From: Simkaniaceae bacterium
GTDB taxonomy: Bacteria; Chlamydiota; Chlamydiia; Chlamydiales; Simkaniaceae
Reading direction: 5' to 3'
NCBI GenBank assembly: GCA_018399055.1
Contig: CP073762.1
Coordinates: 2,038,831 to 2,102,830, forward strand
DNA: 64,000 nucleotides
Below the pieces are notes generated by a model. It was not told the DNA's origin and searched no databases. It saw nothing but the letters and a program-made list of their open reading frames with translations. Every line of letters begins with the position of its first letter. Within the stretch, counting starts at the first letter, position 1. The translations under genes were made by a program, and so were the position numbers. This document shows positions 8,412 to 16,437 of the stretch, piece by piece.

Positions 8412-8963
8412 TTATTCGATTCTCTGGCTCAATTTCTTTATAAAGCGATGTAAATGAGGTTCGACTTGTTTTTGAGGACAAGCCTCTAAGGAAAACCACG
8501 CGATTTTATTAAATTCATTCTCATCAAATACATACTTGAACAGAGAATCCCCCTCTACTAGATACCAGAGAGACACATCTGTATGAGGCTTCGTTTCATT
8601 CACAGTTTTTGTCACCGTGATGAATAGAGGCTCCCCAAATAAGAATTCCGCTTCTGCACCAAGCTCTTCCTTCATCTCTCGAAAAGCGGCATCTCTTGGG
8701 TGCTCACCTACCTCCACATGACCTCCCGGAGGAAGCCATAGCCCAGCTTTTTTATGGTGAACGAGAAGAATTTTCCCCTCTTTTTTATCGTAGGGAACAA
8801 AGTAAGAAACTAAATGGGTACTTGGAACTGCTGGTTTGTTCACTCTAAATATTTGGGCATCCGATGCAATCCAGCTTTTGACAAATCGTTGGTCAGATTG
8901 TTCTAGTAAGTCACTCGGTTTGATTTCACTGATCATTTTAGCAATTTCAAGACGTACACTCAT
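8412..8963 (-). CDS. NUDIX hydrolase
   Basis: Pyrophosphohydrolase of the NUDIX superfamily, 183 aa. The NUDIX box is complete: G81-x5-E87-x7-R95-E96-M-K-E-E-L-G102, preceded by LPPGGHVE. N-terminal residues 1-45 are a helical extension also seen in some NUDIX proteins with a DNA mismatch or antimutator annotation. The substrate cannot be set from the box alone. The BRO-domain gene upstream ends 5 bp before its start codon, so they are probably cotranscribed. Confidence 0.9.
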   Translation of the reverse strand: MSVRLEIAKMISEIKPSDLLEQSDQRFVKSWIASDAQIFRVNKPAVPSTHLVSYFVPYDKKEGKILLVHHKKAGLWLPPGGHVEVGEHPRDAAFREMKEELGAEAEFLFGEPLFITVTKTVNETKPHTDVSLWYLVEGDSLFKYVFDENEFNKIAWFSLEACPQKQVEPHLHRFIKKLSQRIE

Positions 8964-8968
8964 ATTCG

Positions 8969-9817
8969 TTATTCCCTATCAATTAGAGGCTGATCGACCT
9001 GATCAAGATAGTTAGCATTTGAAACAACTTTCTTTCCACTTTCTTGCTCTAACTCCCTCCTTGCATCTCCTGCAATTTTACCCCCTGCTTTAGCAGCAAC
9101 ACTACTTTCAACAAAACCTTGAGAATTTCGATTCACTGTAATTTCCTTTGTAGCAGCTTCCCCCAACATAGAAAAAATTAATTCAAGATCTGTCATGTGA
9201 TCTCGAAGATTTTCTTGTTTAAGTCCTTTTCGTTTTTTGTACTCTGAAGGAGTCAAGCCAAAGGTGGCTTTTGAAATCTCAGCAGTCAGGATTGCATATT
9301 CTCTTTGAAGCTTAATCCCTCTTTTATCCCTCTCATCCGTCAACTCTTCACGAATTGCGATCCCTCGCATTCTTTTCTCAATCCAGTCATCACTATACCC
9401 TTTCGATTTGTAGATCGCTCGAGTTCTTTGCGTTGCAAGTTCTGGGTCTTCTATTTCTTGGATACGTTCATATCCAACTTTAGCAAGCCACCTTTTAAAC
9501 GGCTCCGCTTTTGGAGATGAAATAGATTGAATCACTCGGAATATTGTCTCTGTATTTGCAACATCAGTATCCCTCATTTTTCCATCTGGCGCTTTCAGCT
9601 TCAACCGTACGATTTTTTCGTACAGTTGGTGATAACCCTCATTCTCAATAAGTTTTCGCTTCAGATCAGACCAATATCTTCTTGAGTTTGAACTTCCGGT
9701 CAACACAGAAATAATATCAACAACCGAAAAATACCACTCCTTATCATGAAAAATCCTACGTATTTGCTTGTCCTCAAATACAACAAGACGATCTTGGGAC
9801 ATTGGAAGTATTGCCAT
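8969..9817 (-). CDS. BRO-N domain protein (DinD/antirepressor-like)
   Basis: 282-aa protein with an N-terminal BRO domain (about residues 10-115: LVVFEDKQIRRIFHDKEWYFSVVDIISVLTGSS.. through the FKRWLAKVGYERIQE segment), as in phage antirepressors and the DNA-damage-inducible protein DinD. The central and C-terminal part (ELTDERDKRGIKLQREYAILTAEISKATFGLTPSEYKKRKGLK.. to ..SVAAKAGGKIAGDARRELE) matches the DinD-type C-terminal region. GAGGAG lies upstream of ATG 9817. The pairing with a NUDIX gene and an IS element 150 bp upstream suggests horizontally acquired DNA. Exact role unknown; DNA binding is likely. Confidence 0.8.
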   Translation of the reverse strand: MAILPMSQDRLVVFEDKQIRRIFHDKEWYFSVVDIISVLTGSSNSRRYWSDLKRKLIENEGYHQLYEKIVRLKLKAPDGKMRDTDVANTETIFRVIQSISSPKAEPFKRWLAKVGYERIQEIEDPELATQRTRAIYKSKGYSDDWIEKRMRGIAIREELTDERDKRGIKLQREYAILTAEISKATFGLTPSEYKKRKGLKQENLRDHMTDLELIFSMLGEAATKEITVNRNSQGFVESSVAAKAGGKIAGDARRELEQESGKKVVSNANYLDQVDQPLIDRE

Positions 9818-9970
9818 AAATCACTCCTCATGGTGAGACAATTATAGATATCAGAATCTTTTTCAACAACTCTTGCTCTCTGTTAGAATTAAATTCCTTC
9901 TTGATGTAAGAAAAAGGAATGAAGACACAAGTAAAAGAGCAACCTCTTCTATCACACCCGCGGCCTATGA

Positions 9971-9986
9971 CTGTGTTGAATAAATC
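9971..9986 (+). repeat. left terminal inverted repeat of the IS element
   Basis: 16 bp, CTGTGTTGAATAAATC, an exact inverted copy of 10993-11008. Confidence 0.9.
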
Positions 9987-10022
9987 CGCAGAAAGAACTT
10001 GCTAAAAATTCATTGAAAAAGA

Positions 10023-10062
10023 GAAGCTCCTTAAGTTTAAGTCACTAAAAAGAAGGAGCTTC
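10023..10062 (+). promoter_or_regulatory. hairpin sequestering the transposase ribosome-binding site
   Basis: Perfect 10-bp arms GAAGCTCCTT (10023-10032) and AAGGAGCTTC (10053-10062) flank a 20-nt loop. The right arm contains AAGGAG, the Shine-Dalgarno sequence for the transposase ATG at 10065. In mRNA that starts upstream, the hairpin would hide the site, a known way for IS elements to limit translation from read-through transcripts; here that role is inferred. Confidence 0.6.
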
Positions 10063-10064
10063 AG

Positions 10065-10952
10065 ATGCGCAAGCGCAATTGGCCAAAGTATAATCGAGAT
10101 CTGGTAAAAAGAGGAAGCATAACTTTTTTTATCGATCAAAATGCGTTAAACGCAAAGCCTGGGGCGAACAAGCGAGGGCGCCCTCGCTTGTTCGCCCATC
10201 CACTGATTCAACTTCTTCTCGTATTGAAAATTCAATACCGTCTTACGTATAGAGCTCTTGAAGGATTTTCGAAGTCTATTCTTCCTCTGCTTCAAGCTTG
10301 TGTGCCACTCCCCACTTATTCTCTTATTTGCAAAAGAGCTTCCACAATGGAAGCTCTTTTGCCCAAGCTCTCCTCTAGAAGACCAAAGGTTGTGCTTATC
10401 GATGCTTCTGGGATCAAGGTTTATGGAGAAGGCGAGTGGAAGGTTAAGGTGCACGGAGCATCGAAGCGGAGGAAATGGATCAAGCTTCACATTGCCATCG
10501 ATGCTAAAACACAAGAAATTATCGAGCTAGAAGTTACCCATGGACATAGGGCCGACTGCGCAGTCGGTCCTAGCATTATTAAAAAGCTTCCTAGGTCAAC
10601 AAAAACTGTGATGGGTGATGGAGGGTATGATACCAAGCGATGCAGAAAGGCAATCCACAACTTAGGAGCTCAAGAACTCATTCCCCCTAGAAGAAATAGC
10701 AAAATATCCAGAGATCTTGAAAAAAGAAATCGAGCATTGCTAGAAATAAGAGGACTCGGGGGAGACAATCTTGCCAGGGAAATTTGGGGGAAGTTAACGG
10801 GCTATTCTACAAGAGCTCTTGTAGAGACGAGTTTTTCAAGAATGAAAAGACTCTACGGGGAACGGTTTTATTCTAAGAAAATGGAAACTCAAAGAGTCGA
10901 AGGGTTAATCAAATGCAAGATGCTGAACCAAATGCTTGCTCAAGCATCCTAA
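10065..10952 (+). CDS. IS5-family DDE transposase
   Basis: Intact 295-aa transposase. The N-terminus has the DUF4372/IS5 helical region (RKRNWPKYNRDLVKRG, GRPRLFAHPLIQLLLVLKIQYRLTYRALEGF). The catalytic core shows Asp113 (VVLIDASGIKVYGEGEW), Asp185 (GDGGYDT) and Glu254 in the ETSFSRMKRLYGERFYSKK block, matching the D-D-E signature of IS5. RBS AAGGAG lies 6 bp before the ATG but inside a hairpin. The coding sequence contains several long perfect palindromes (listed separately), unusual for a transposase gene. Confidence 0.93.
   Translation: MRKRNWPKYNRDLVKRGSITFFIDQNALNAKPGANKRGRPRLFAHPLIQLLLVLKIQYRLTYRALEGFSKSILPLLQACVPLPTYSLICKRASTMEALLPKLSSRRPKVVLIDASGIKVYGEGEWKVKVHGASKRRKWIKLHIAIDAKTQEIIELEVTHGHRADCAVGPSIIKKLPRSTKTVMGDGGYDTKRCRKAIHNLGAQELIPPRRNSKISRDLEKRNRALLEIRGLGGDNLAREIWGKLTGYSTRALVETSFSRMKRLYGERFYSKKMETQRVEGLIKCKMLNQMLAQAS
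10164..10197. repeat. 34-bp perfect palindrome inside the transposase gene
   Basis: Two 17-bp arms meet with no spacer at 10180/10181 (arm GCGAACAAGCGAGGGCG). It lies in codons for the NKRGRPRLFA region. The GC-rich arms would extrude or fold as a very stable hairpin. Confidence 0.9.
10330..10362. repeat. 15-bp-stem hairpin inside the transposase gene
   Basis: Perfect arms GCAAAAGAGCTTCCA (10330-10344) and its complement (10348-10362) with a 3-nt loop CAA. Two shorter perfect palindromes follow in the same gene, at 10552-10567 (CCGACTGCGCAGTCGG) and 10806-10825 (20 bp, TCTACAAGAG and its complement). Confidence 0.88.
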
Positions 10953-10992
10953 AAAGAAGCTTCCGAGGAAGAATCGGCTTGTTGAAAAATGA

Positions 10993-11008
10993 TTTATTCA
11001 ACACAGCC
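10993..11008 (-). repeat. right terminal inverted repeat of the IS element
   Basis: 16 bp, GATTTATTCAACACAG, exact inverse of the left end. Confidence 0.9.
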
Positions 11009-11122
11009 TAAAAGAGCCATAAGCTATAATGGATTAATAAAAAATAGAAAGAAAAATCAAAAAAAATCTTAGTCTTAATTCTGTAATAGATTTTTTTCCT
11101 GCTCGAATATAGAATATATTTG

Positions 11123-11605
11123 ATGAGAAAAAAAACTAAATCGTTTACCTCTTTGATATTGTGGTATCTTCCTGTTTTATGTGTCCAGATTGTTTCGGGT
11201 AGAATAACAATTGGATCCATTGGTTCATGGTACAAAAACCTTACTAAAGCGTCCTGGACACCACCTGCATGGGTCTTTGGACCCGCATGGACTTTGCTCT
11301 ATATTCTAATGACTATTTCCGTATGGATAATATACTGTACAAAATCGACAAAAAATCAGCACCGAATCGCATATTCTTTATTTTTTTCTCAGCTTTTAGC
11401 TAATGCCCTTTGGTCTTTTTTATTCTTTAAACTTCAGATGCCAGGTTGGGCTCTTATTGATTTAGGCATATTAATTTTGCTTATTATCTTAACCTCCATT
11501 TGTTTTTTTCGGATCCGCCGACTAGCAGCCCTTTTATTGTTGCCCTACCTTATGTGGACTATCTATGCATTTTCACTAAATGTGGCAATTTGGTGGTTAA
11601 ACTAA
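11123..11605 (+). CDS. tspO: TspO/MBR family tryptophan-rich sensory protein
   Basis: Five-helix membrane protein of about 160 aa. Diagnostic motifs are WTPPAWVFGPAWTLLYILM (residues ~47-65) and LLANALWSFLFFKLQMPGWALIDL (~95-118), plus the Trp/Tyr-rich last helix ending NVAIWWLN. TspO proteins bind porphyrins and sterols and are linked to tetrapyrrole handling, light or oxidative stress responses. The ATG at 11123 is preferred over TTG 11120; no clear ribosome-binding site is visible. It lies 115 bp after the IS element and just before the SRPBCC-SDR pseudogene, a pairing seen in light-response clusters of other bacteria. Confidence 0.88.
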   Translation: MRKKTKSFTSLILWYLPVLCVQIVSGRITIGSIGSWYKNLTKASWTPPAWVFGPAWTLLYILMTISVWIIYCTKSTKNQHRIAYSLFFSQLLANALWSFLFFKLQMPGWALIDLGILILLIILTSICFFRIRRLAALLLLPYLMWTIYAFSLNVAIWWLN

Positions 11606-11645
11606 ATAATGGAATACTTTTGTTAAGTAGAAGGCGTATAAAAAA

Positions 11646-12996
11646 ATGGTAGAATATACAAAAAAAACGCTGATGCCAGTAGATTCTAGATTGCTATTCA
11701 ACTGGCATGAGTCTGAAGGTGCCTTTATCCGGCTTTCACCTCCATGGGAACATATCACATTGATACGGAAGGACCGCAGTTTAAAACCAGGTTCTGAAGT
11801 ACACTTTAAGCTAAAAAAAGGCCTTTTATCCCTCCGGTGGGTAGCAAGGCATACGGATTATAACCCCCCGAATGAGTTTACAGATATACAAATTAAAGGC
11901 CCTTTTAAAACTTGGATTCATCGACACCGAATGATCCCGGTTGATCCATCAGTATCAGAACTTGAAGACAACATTACATTTCGCCTTCCTGGAAGCATCG
12001 GTGAGCACCTAGCTCTTAGAACAATCAAGCGCATGTTTCAATATCGTCATGATGTCCTTCAACATGACCTTCAGGTACAAAAAGCTTTTCCTAATATGCC
12101 AATGACCATAGCAATAACCGGTAGTTCCGGAATGATAGGATCAGCACTTAGCGCATTTCTTCAAACGGCCGGTCACAAGGTTATACCGATTGTCCGACAT
12201 ACTCTTTCTACTCGTGCAATTACATGGGACCCCATCAAAAGAGAAATTCAACAGGAAAAACTTGAGGGAATCGATGCTGTGATCAATCTTTCTGGCGAAA
12301 ATATTGGATCAGGAAGGTGGACTAAGGACAAGAAAAAAAGGATTTATGAAAGTCGTATTATAAGTACTCAATTACTTGCTGAAACATTAAATCATCTGAA
12401 AAACCCACCTAGAGTCTTTATTTCAGCTTCGGCAACTGGTTATTATGGTGAGGACCTCAAAGAGGCTTGTACTGAATCAAAAATTCCAGGGAAAGGCTTT
12501 CTAGCATATCTCTGCCATGAATGGGAAGCAGCAGCTAACCTTTTCACAGCTGGTCGATGCGTTACACCGCGGTTTGGTGCTGTTTTATCTTCCTCTGGTG
12601 GAATGCTTAAAAAGATGCTGCCCGCTTTCAGAATAGGCCTTGGTAGCATTATTGGTGACGGCAGCCAATGGGTTCAGCTGGATAGCACTTGATGATCTTA
12701 TATACTCCCTATATAGATTACTCGCTGAAAATCAATTCTCTGGACCAGTAAATCTATGCAGTCCGTATCCTGTCACCAACCGTGAATTAACAAAAACATT
12801 AGGTAAGATCCTAAGCCGTCCAATCATATTATCAATCCCAAAATTTGCTATTCGCATGGGTTTTAGTGAGATGGCCGATGCAACACTTCTATCTAGCTGT
12901 AAAGCAATACCAAAAGCTCTTCAAGACAACAACCATACCTTCTATTACCCATTTTTCGAAGATGCTGTTAAGCATACCCTCGGAAGAAATTCTTAA
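11646..12996 (+). pseudogene. frameshifted SRPBCC-SDR (TIGR01777/YfcH-like) epimerase
   Basis: One gene split in two frames. The first part (11646-12692) encodes an N-terminal SRPBCC/cyclase-like domain (residues ~1-145) and an atypical SDR of the TIGR01777 (SDR39U1/YfcH) group with ITGSSGMIGSALSAFL, WDP, INLSGENIGSGRWT and SASATGYYG. The reading breaks at GDGSQW near 12665-12672. The sequence continues as FSWIALDDLIYSLYRLLAENQFSGPVNLCSPYPVTNRELTKTLG in the next frame to 12996, exactly where the family has its SWIHIDDLV block. Removing one G from the GGG at 12669-12671 would restore a full protein of about 450 aa. It is either a recent pseudogene or a sequencing error. Confidence 0.85.
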
Positions 12997-13021
12997 AACT
13001 CATTATAAGTTAATTCTAAAT

Positions 13022-13861
13022 CTATTTTGTAAAAGAAAAGGGAAGATGTGGATATTTGAAAATATAACCACATGCCTTAATTTTTTCATTTGAAACAATT
13101 GCATTATTTCTACCAATAGAATCTAAATTGCCTCCCCAAACTGGTGGTGGAATTTTCAGTTCTAAAGAAATCTGTTCATAAAGCATTTGACGGCTCGGAT
13201 GATCATCACCTACGAGATTATATATTCCCTTGAGCCTATTATTCACACAAAACTGAATCGCGTGTGTAATATCCTCAAGATGAATATGGTTTGTGACTTC
13301 TGTACCCAACCCACTAAGGTTTTTATTAGACATCTTTCTAGCTCTTTTGTCCAAGGTACGCATCGGACCATAGATACCTCCTAATCTAAGAATACAAACT
13401 TCGATATTAGAGCTATGACAAGAGAAAAAAATATCTTCGACTTCAGATAGAATCTCACCATTTTTAGATAAGGGCTTTCTAACAGATATTTCATCAACAA
13501 CTACCCCACTATGATTTCCATAAACCGAAGTACTACTTGTATACAATAAAAAAAGAGGATTAGTTCTGCCTTTTAGCGCCTTACTAATTGCTATAGCACC
13601 ATCAAGATAGGTTTCTTTATAATTTGAATCATTTGTTGGAGCAATTGTAACTATTGCAGCATCACATTCATCAAAAGCAAACTTTAGATTTGTTGTTTCG
13701 GTAATTTTTATAAGATAGGCTTTATCTACATTAGGCTGCTCCTGAATTTCTTGAAGCTTAGCTTCCGTAGTTGTTGTAGCAACAAAATAATCTTCCTCCT
13801 CCGTCCATGACACAAGCAACGCCATTCCAACATACCCAGATCCAATTAGAAGAATGCGCAT
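13022..13861 (-). CDS. NAD(P)-dependent epimerase/dehydratase (SDR, YeeZ-like)
   Basis: Extended or atypical SDR of about 279 aa. It starts at ATG 13861 (MRILLIGSGYVGMALL) with a glycine-rich dinucleotide-binding turn GSGYVG at residues 6-11. Typical SDR features follow: an acidic strand end, IVTIAPTN, LLYTSSTSVYG (Ser and Tyr), and a substrate-side LRLGGIYGP motif. HIHLEDITHAIQF and YNLVGDDHPSRQMLY are common in nucleotide-sugar epimerase relatives of the YeeZ type. The conserved YxxxK lysine is not obvious, so catalysis may be reduced or different. Substrate unknown. It converges with the SDR pseudogene. Confidence 0.82.
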   Translation of the reverse strand: MRILLIGSGYVGMALLVSWTEEEDYFVATTTTEAKLQEIQEQPNVDKAYLIKITETTNLKFAFDECDAAIVTIAPTNDSNYKETYLDGAIAISKALKGRTNPLFLLYTSSTSVYGNHSGVVVDEISVRKPLSKNGEILSEVEDIFFSCHSSNIEVCILRLGGIYGPMRTLDKRARKMSNKNLSGLGTEVTNHIHLEDITHAIQFCVNNRLKGIYNLVGDDHPSRQMLYEQISLELKIPPPVWGGNLDSIGRNNAIVSNEKIKACGYIFKYPHLPFSFTK

Positions 13862-13902
13862 ATAGACTCCACACAAATCAGCAGATTACTTGTGAAAAAG
13901 AA

Positions 13903-13986
13903 TGCTCGGGGCGGGACTCGAACCCGCACGGCCGTGAAGCCAAGGGATTTTAAGTCCCTTGTGTCTACCAATTCCACCACCCGAGC
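13903..13986 (-). tRNA. tRNA-Leu (anticodon UAA)
   Basis: 84-nt class II tRNA. The acceptor stem is GCTCGGG/CCCGAGC with discriminator A at 13903. The D arm has GAATTGGTAGAC, the anticodon stem AGGGA/TCCCT encloses CTTAAAA (anticodon TAA), a long variable arm follows (GGCTTCACGGCC), and the T arm has GGTTCGAGTCC. The CCA end is not encoded. It decodes UUA leucine codons. It has its own promoter just upstream. Confidence 0.97.
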
Positions 13987-14014
13987 ATAGATGCCACGAC
14001 GATTAGATCATGGC

Positions 14015-14043
14015 ATTGTACTCATTAGAATGTTTAGAATCAA
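14015..14043 (-). promoter_or_regulatory. sigma70-type promoter of tRNA-Leu
   Basis: -35 TTGATT (14043-14038), a 17-nt spacer, and -10 TACAAT (14020-14015). Transcription would begin near 14008, about 22 nt before the tRNA. The -35 box overlaps the stop codon of the upstream Lys/Glu-rich gene. Confidence 0.6.
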
Positions 14044-14717
14044 GACTCGTCGTTTTCGGGAACGTGTGCTTCCTCGTTGATATCAACGACTTTTTCCTCA
14101 GGCTGCTCTACTTCGGGCCGTTTTGCAAGCTCCTCTTCAGCAGCTTTTTCACCTTCTACGATGTCTTCAGGAACGAGTGCCCCCTGTTCAACAAGATAGT
14201 TTTTATAACGATCAATTTGATCAGAGATAAGGCTTGTAGGAGGAGGAAGAAGGGTGCGGCGAGGAACTAGGGCCTCCCCTTTTTCAGAAGATGACGCAAC
14301 TACTGCGCCTTCTGCAGGCACTCTTGTTTCTTCTTTTTCTACTTTTGACGGACGTCTTTTGCGAGTCCGTTTTTTCTCGCGCTTAGGCTCGTCCTTTGGA
14401 GGTTCTTCTTTCTTCTTCTCAGTTTTAGGAGCAATTTTTTTACCACCTCCTATCTTTATCGATTTTTCGATTTGAGGTTTCTTAAGAACGGTACGCGTTT
14501 CTCTCGCTTCAATAACTTCATATTCGGTCATTGGAAGAAGAAATGACTTAGGCTTTTCTAAAGAGCGAAAAAAGTAGCAGTTCCCAAAGGCAACCACTTC
14601 AACGGCTCCGACGGAGTATTCTTCATCGGAGTTTCCGCTGCTTGCGCGGATGACAAGCTTAAAACCCTCTTTAGGTATAATGACTGTTTCTACTAGGGGT
14701 TCTCGTGTAAAATCCAC
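14040..14717 (-). CDS. conserved chlamydial protein next to gapA (CT504 position)
   Basis: 225-aa protein. Residues 1-75 form a compact, predicted beta-rich domain (TVIIPKEGFKLVIRASSG..YSVGAVEVVAFGNCYFFRS). The rest is low-complexity and highly charged: a Lys/Glu/Pro/Arg-rich linker (residues ~85-125, with KREKKRTRKRRPSK), then an acidic C-terminus with SDQIDRYKNYLVEQGALVPEDIVEG. It follows gapA by 21 bp on the same strand. In C. trachomatis the gene after gapA, CT504, is also an uncharacterised protein, so this is probably its positional counterpart; I cannot confirm homology by eye. The basic linker may bind nucleic acid. Confidence 0.75.
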   Translation of the reverse strand: MDFTREPLVETVIIPKEGFKLVIRASSGNSDEEYSVGAVEVVAFGNCYFFRSLEKPKSFLLPMTEYEVIEARETRTVLKKPQIEKSIKIGGGKKIAPKTEKKKEEPPKDEPKREKKRTRKRRPSKVEKEETRVPAEGAVVASSSEKGEALVPRRTLLPPPTSLISDQIDRYKNYLVEQGALVPEDIVEGEKAAEEELAKRPEVEQPEEKVVDINEEAHVPENDES

Positions 14718-14738
14718 TAATCTGTTCCATGTTAAAGG

Positions 14739-15752
14739 TTATTCTTTTGTGTCTATGTAGCGGATCAAGTCAAGCAAACGGCAGGAATATCCAATTTCAT
14801 TATCATACCAGGAGATCAGTTTGAAAAAGTTATCGTTTAGGGCAATCCCGGCATTAGCATCGAAGATAGACGAGTGAGTGTCCCCTATAAAATCAGAGGA
14901 GACAACATCTTCTTCGGTGTAACAAAGTATTCCATTTAAATTTGAATTTGCTTCCGACTTCATCTTGGCACATAGTGTATCATAACTGGTTGATTTCGTC
15001 AGCTTAACTGTTAAATCAACAACGGAGACGTCGGCAACAGGAACGCGAAATGCCATTCCTGTGAGCTTTCCCTTAACCTCGGGGAGACACAAAGCAACAG
15101 CTTTAGCAGCTCCGGTAGAAGCAGGGATAATGTTTAGGGAGGCGCTACGCCCTCCTCGTAAGTCTTTTTTTGAAGGTGCGTCATGCACTGGCTGCGTTGC
15201 CGTCATCGCATGAATGGTTGTCATAAGTCCTTCTTCAATACCAAAATGATCTAAAAGAACTTTTGTGATCGGCGCTAAGCAGTTTGTCGTACAAGAGGCA
15301 TTAGAAACGATCGTATCTGTCTCAGGATTGTACTTTTTATGGTTGACTCCCATGACAAAGGTAGGAACATCTCCTTTTGCAGGAGCGGAAATAATTACAC
15401 GCTGAGCTCCCGCCTGCAGGTGCATTTCAGCCTTTTCCCTCTCTGTAAAAAGCCCTGTTGACTCAATAACATAGTCAATATTAAGGTCTTTCCACGGAAG
15501 TTTTGTCGGATCTTTTTCAGCAAACACATGAACAGTATGAGAGTCATCAATAATAAATGCCTCGTCATTTGCTTCAACTGAACGAGAAAAACGCCCATGA
15601 ACTGAATCGTACTTTAGAAGGTAGGCAAGATTAGGTGCAGGCACAAGATCGTTAATCGCCACAATTTCAATATCATCATATTTTTCAAAAGCGAGCCTTA
15701 AAACGGACCGGCCAATTCTACCGAACCCATTGATCCCTACACGAATACCCAT
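14739..15752 (-). CDS. gapA: glyceraldehyde-3-phosphate dehydrogenase, type I
   Basis: Glycolytic enzyme that oxidises glyceraldehyde-3-phosphate with NAD and phosphate. It is full length (337 aa). The NAD-binding start is [15 protein letters not shown], the catalytic Cys lies in [17 protein letters not shown], and the catalytic His region is [48 protein letters not shown] and the C-terminal [17 protein letters not shown] are all canonical. gapA directly behind rplQ is the chlamydial gene order; here a decayed methyltransferase gene separates them. Confidence 0.98.
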   Translation of the reverse strand: MGIRVGINGFGRIGRSVLRLAFEKYDDIEIVAINDLVPAPNLAYLLKYDSVHGRFSRSVEANDEAFIIDDSHTVHVFAEKDPTKLPWKDLNIDYVIESTGLFTEREKAEMHLQAGAQRVIISAPAKGDVPTFVMGVNHKKYNPETDTIVSNASCTTNCLAPITKVLLDHFGIEEGLMTTIHAMTATQPVHDAPSKKDLRGGRSASLNIIPASTGAAKAVALCLPEVKGKLTGMAFRVPVADVSVVDLTVKLTKSTSYDTLCAKMKSEANSNLNGILCYTEEDVVSSDFIGDTHSSIFDANAGIALNDNFFKLISWYDNEIGYSCRLLDLIRYIDTKE

Positions 15753-15765
15753 TCGAACACCTCAA

Positions 15766-16437
15766 TTAAATTTTTTTCGATGATACCCTATCGGAAGGAA
15801 AAGAGCAATCTTTACTAAGACACTCTGCCGATCGGTTGTTACAACAATGGAGACAGGAAAGCTCCTGACTTACCCTCCCACTCAGAAAGGCCTGTTGGAA
15901 TGCATTGATTTCAATTTCTGTTACCCAAGATTTTGAGCGAATATATTTAGACCAAGGCGTTTCATTCCATGAATGAAACAAAGTATTCCGCAATCAACCT
16001 TTTTTCTTCTACAGTATGAAAAATCTCTGAAGAAATTGTAAATTTAATATTCTGCAAACCGATATTAGAAAGGAAGTTTTTTTCCAAACCTCCTGTCACA
16101 ATTCAAAGCGGTTTGTGCACGAAAATGCAACAAAAGGGCATTGCTTAGGGCTTCAGACTCAGGATAATATATGGGAACTTTAGAACAGAGTTCACGACAA
16201 GTAATGATCCCTCCCGGTTTAACAACGCACTTTAACTCAGTAAGGGTAGCAACAGGATCTAGCAAGGGTCCCCATTATTACAGCATTCGTGTAAACAATA
16301 TTAAATGAATGATCTTCAAATGGAAGATTCGTAATATTTGACATGATAGAGTCAGCAGCTTTAGATGCAGATCGCTTTTGAAACACCCCTACGACGGAAG
16401 AGGAGTACCCAAGAGGGTACTCACTATTATTGAACAT
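15766..16437 (-). pseudogene. decayed SAM-dependent methyltransferase
   Basis: Remnant of a UbiE-like class I methyltransferase. The reading starts at an ATG inside the last codons of rplQ (MFNNSEYPLGYSSSVVG..), then lacks the region where the GxGxG SAM-binding motif should be. It continues LPFEDHSFNIVYTNAVIMG and breaks near 16260. In a second frame come LDPVATLTELKCVVKPGGIITCRE and later LEKNFLSNIGLQNIKF..AEYFVSFME (a stop interrupts between them near 16065). In a third frame comes NETPWSKYIRSKSWVTEIEINAFQQAF, the usual C-terminal block. One deletion plus several frameshifts or stops make it non-functional. Confidence 0.82.

Larger units (their letters stand above)
9971..11008 (+). mobile_element. 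IS5-family insertion sequence, complete
   Basis: A 1,038-bp element bounded by perfect 16-bp terminal inverted repeats CTGTGTTGAATAAATC (9971-9986 and, inverted, 10993-11008) and containing one intact transposase gene. CCTA occurs on both flanks (9964-9967 and 11009-11012), but on the left three bases separate it from the repeat, so it is only a possible target-site duplication. Size, single ORF and DDE transposase fit IS5/IS1182-like elements. It looks recently active because both ends and the gene are intact. Confidence 0.9.

Noticed and set aside
9964-11012. CCTA as target-site duplication of the IS element
   Set aside because: On the left it is three bases away from the terminal repeat, so it cannot be a clean duplication unless the element has three extra bases.
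12640-12996. 118-aa ORF as a separate gene
   Set aside because: It is the C-terminal part of the frameshifted SRPBCC-SDR gene; no own start signal.
14010-14270. 86-aa ORF on the plus strand
   Set aside because: Antisense of the low-complexity charged protein next to gapA.
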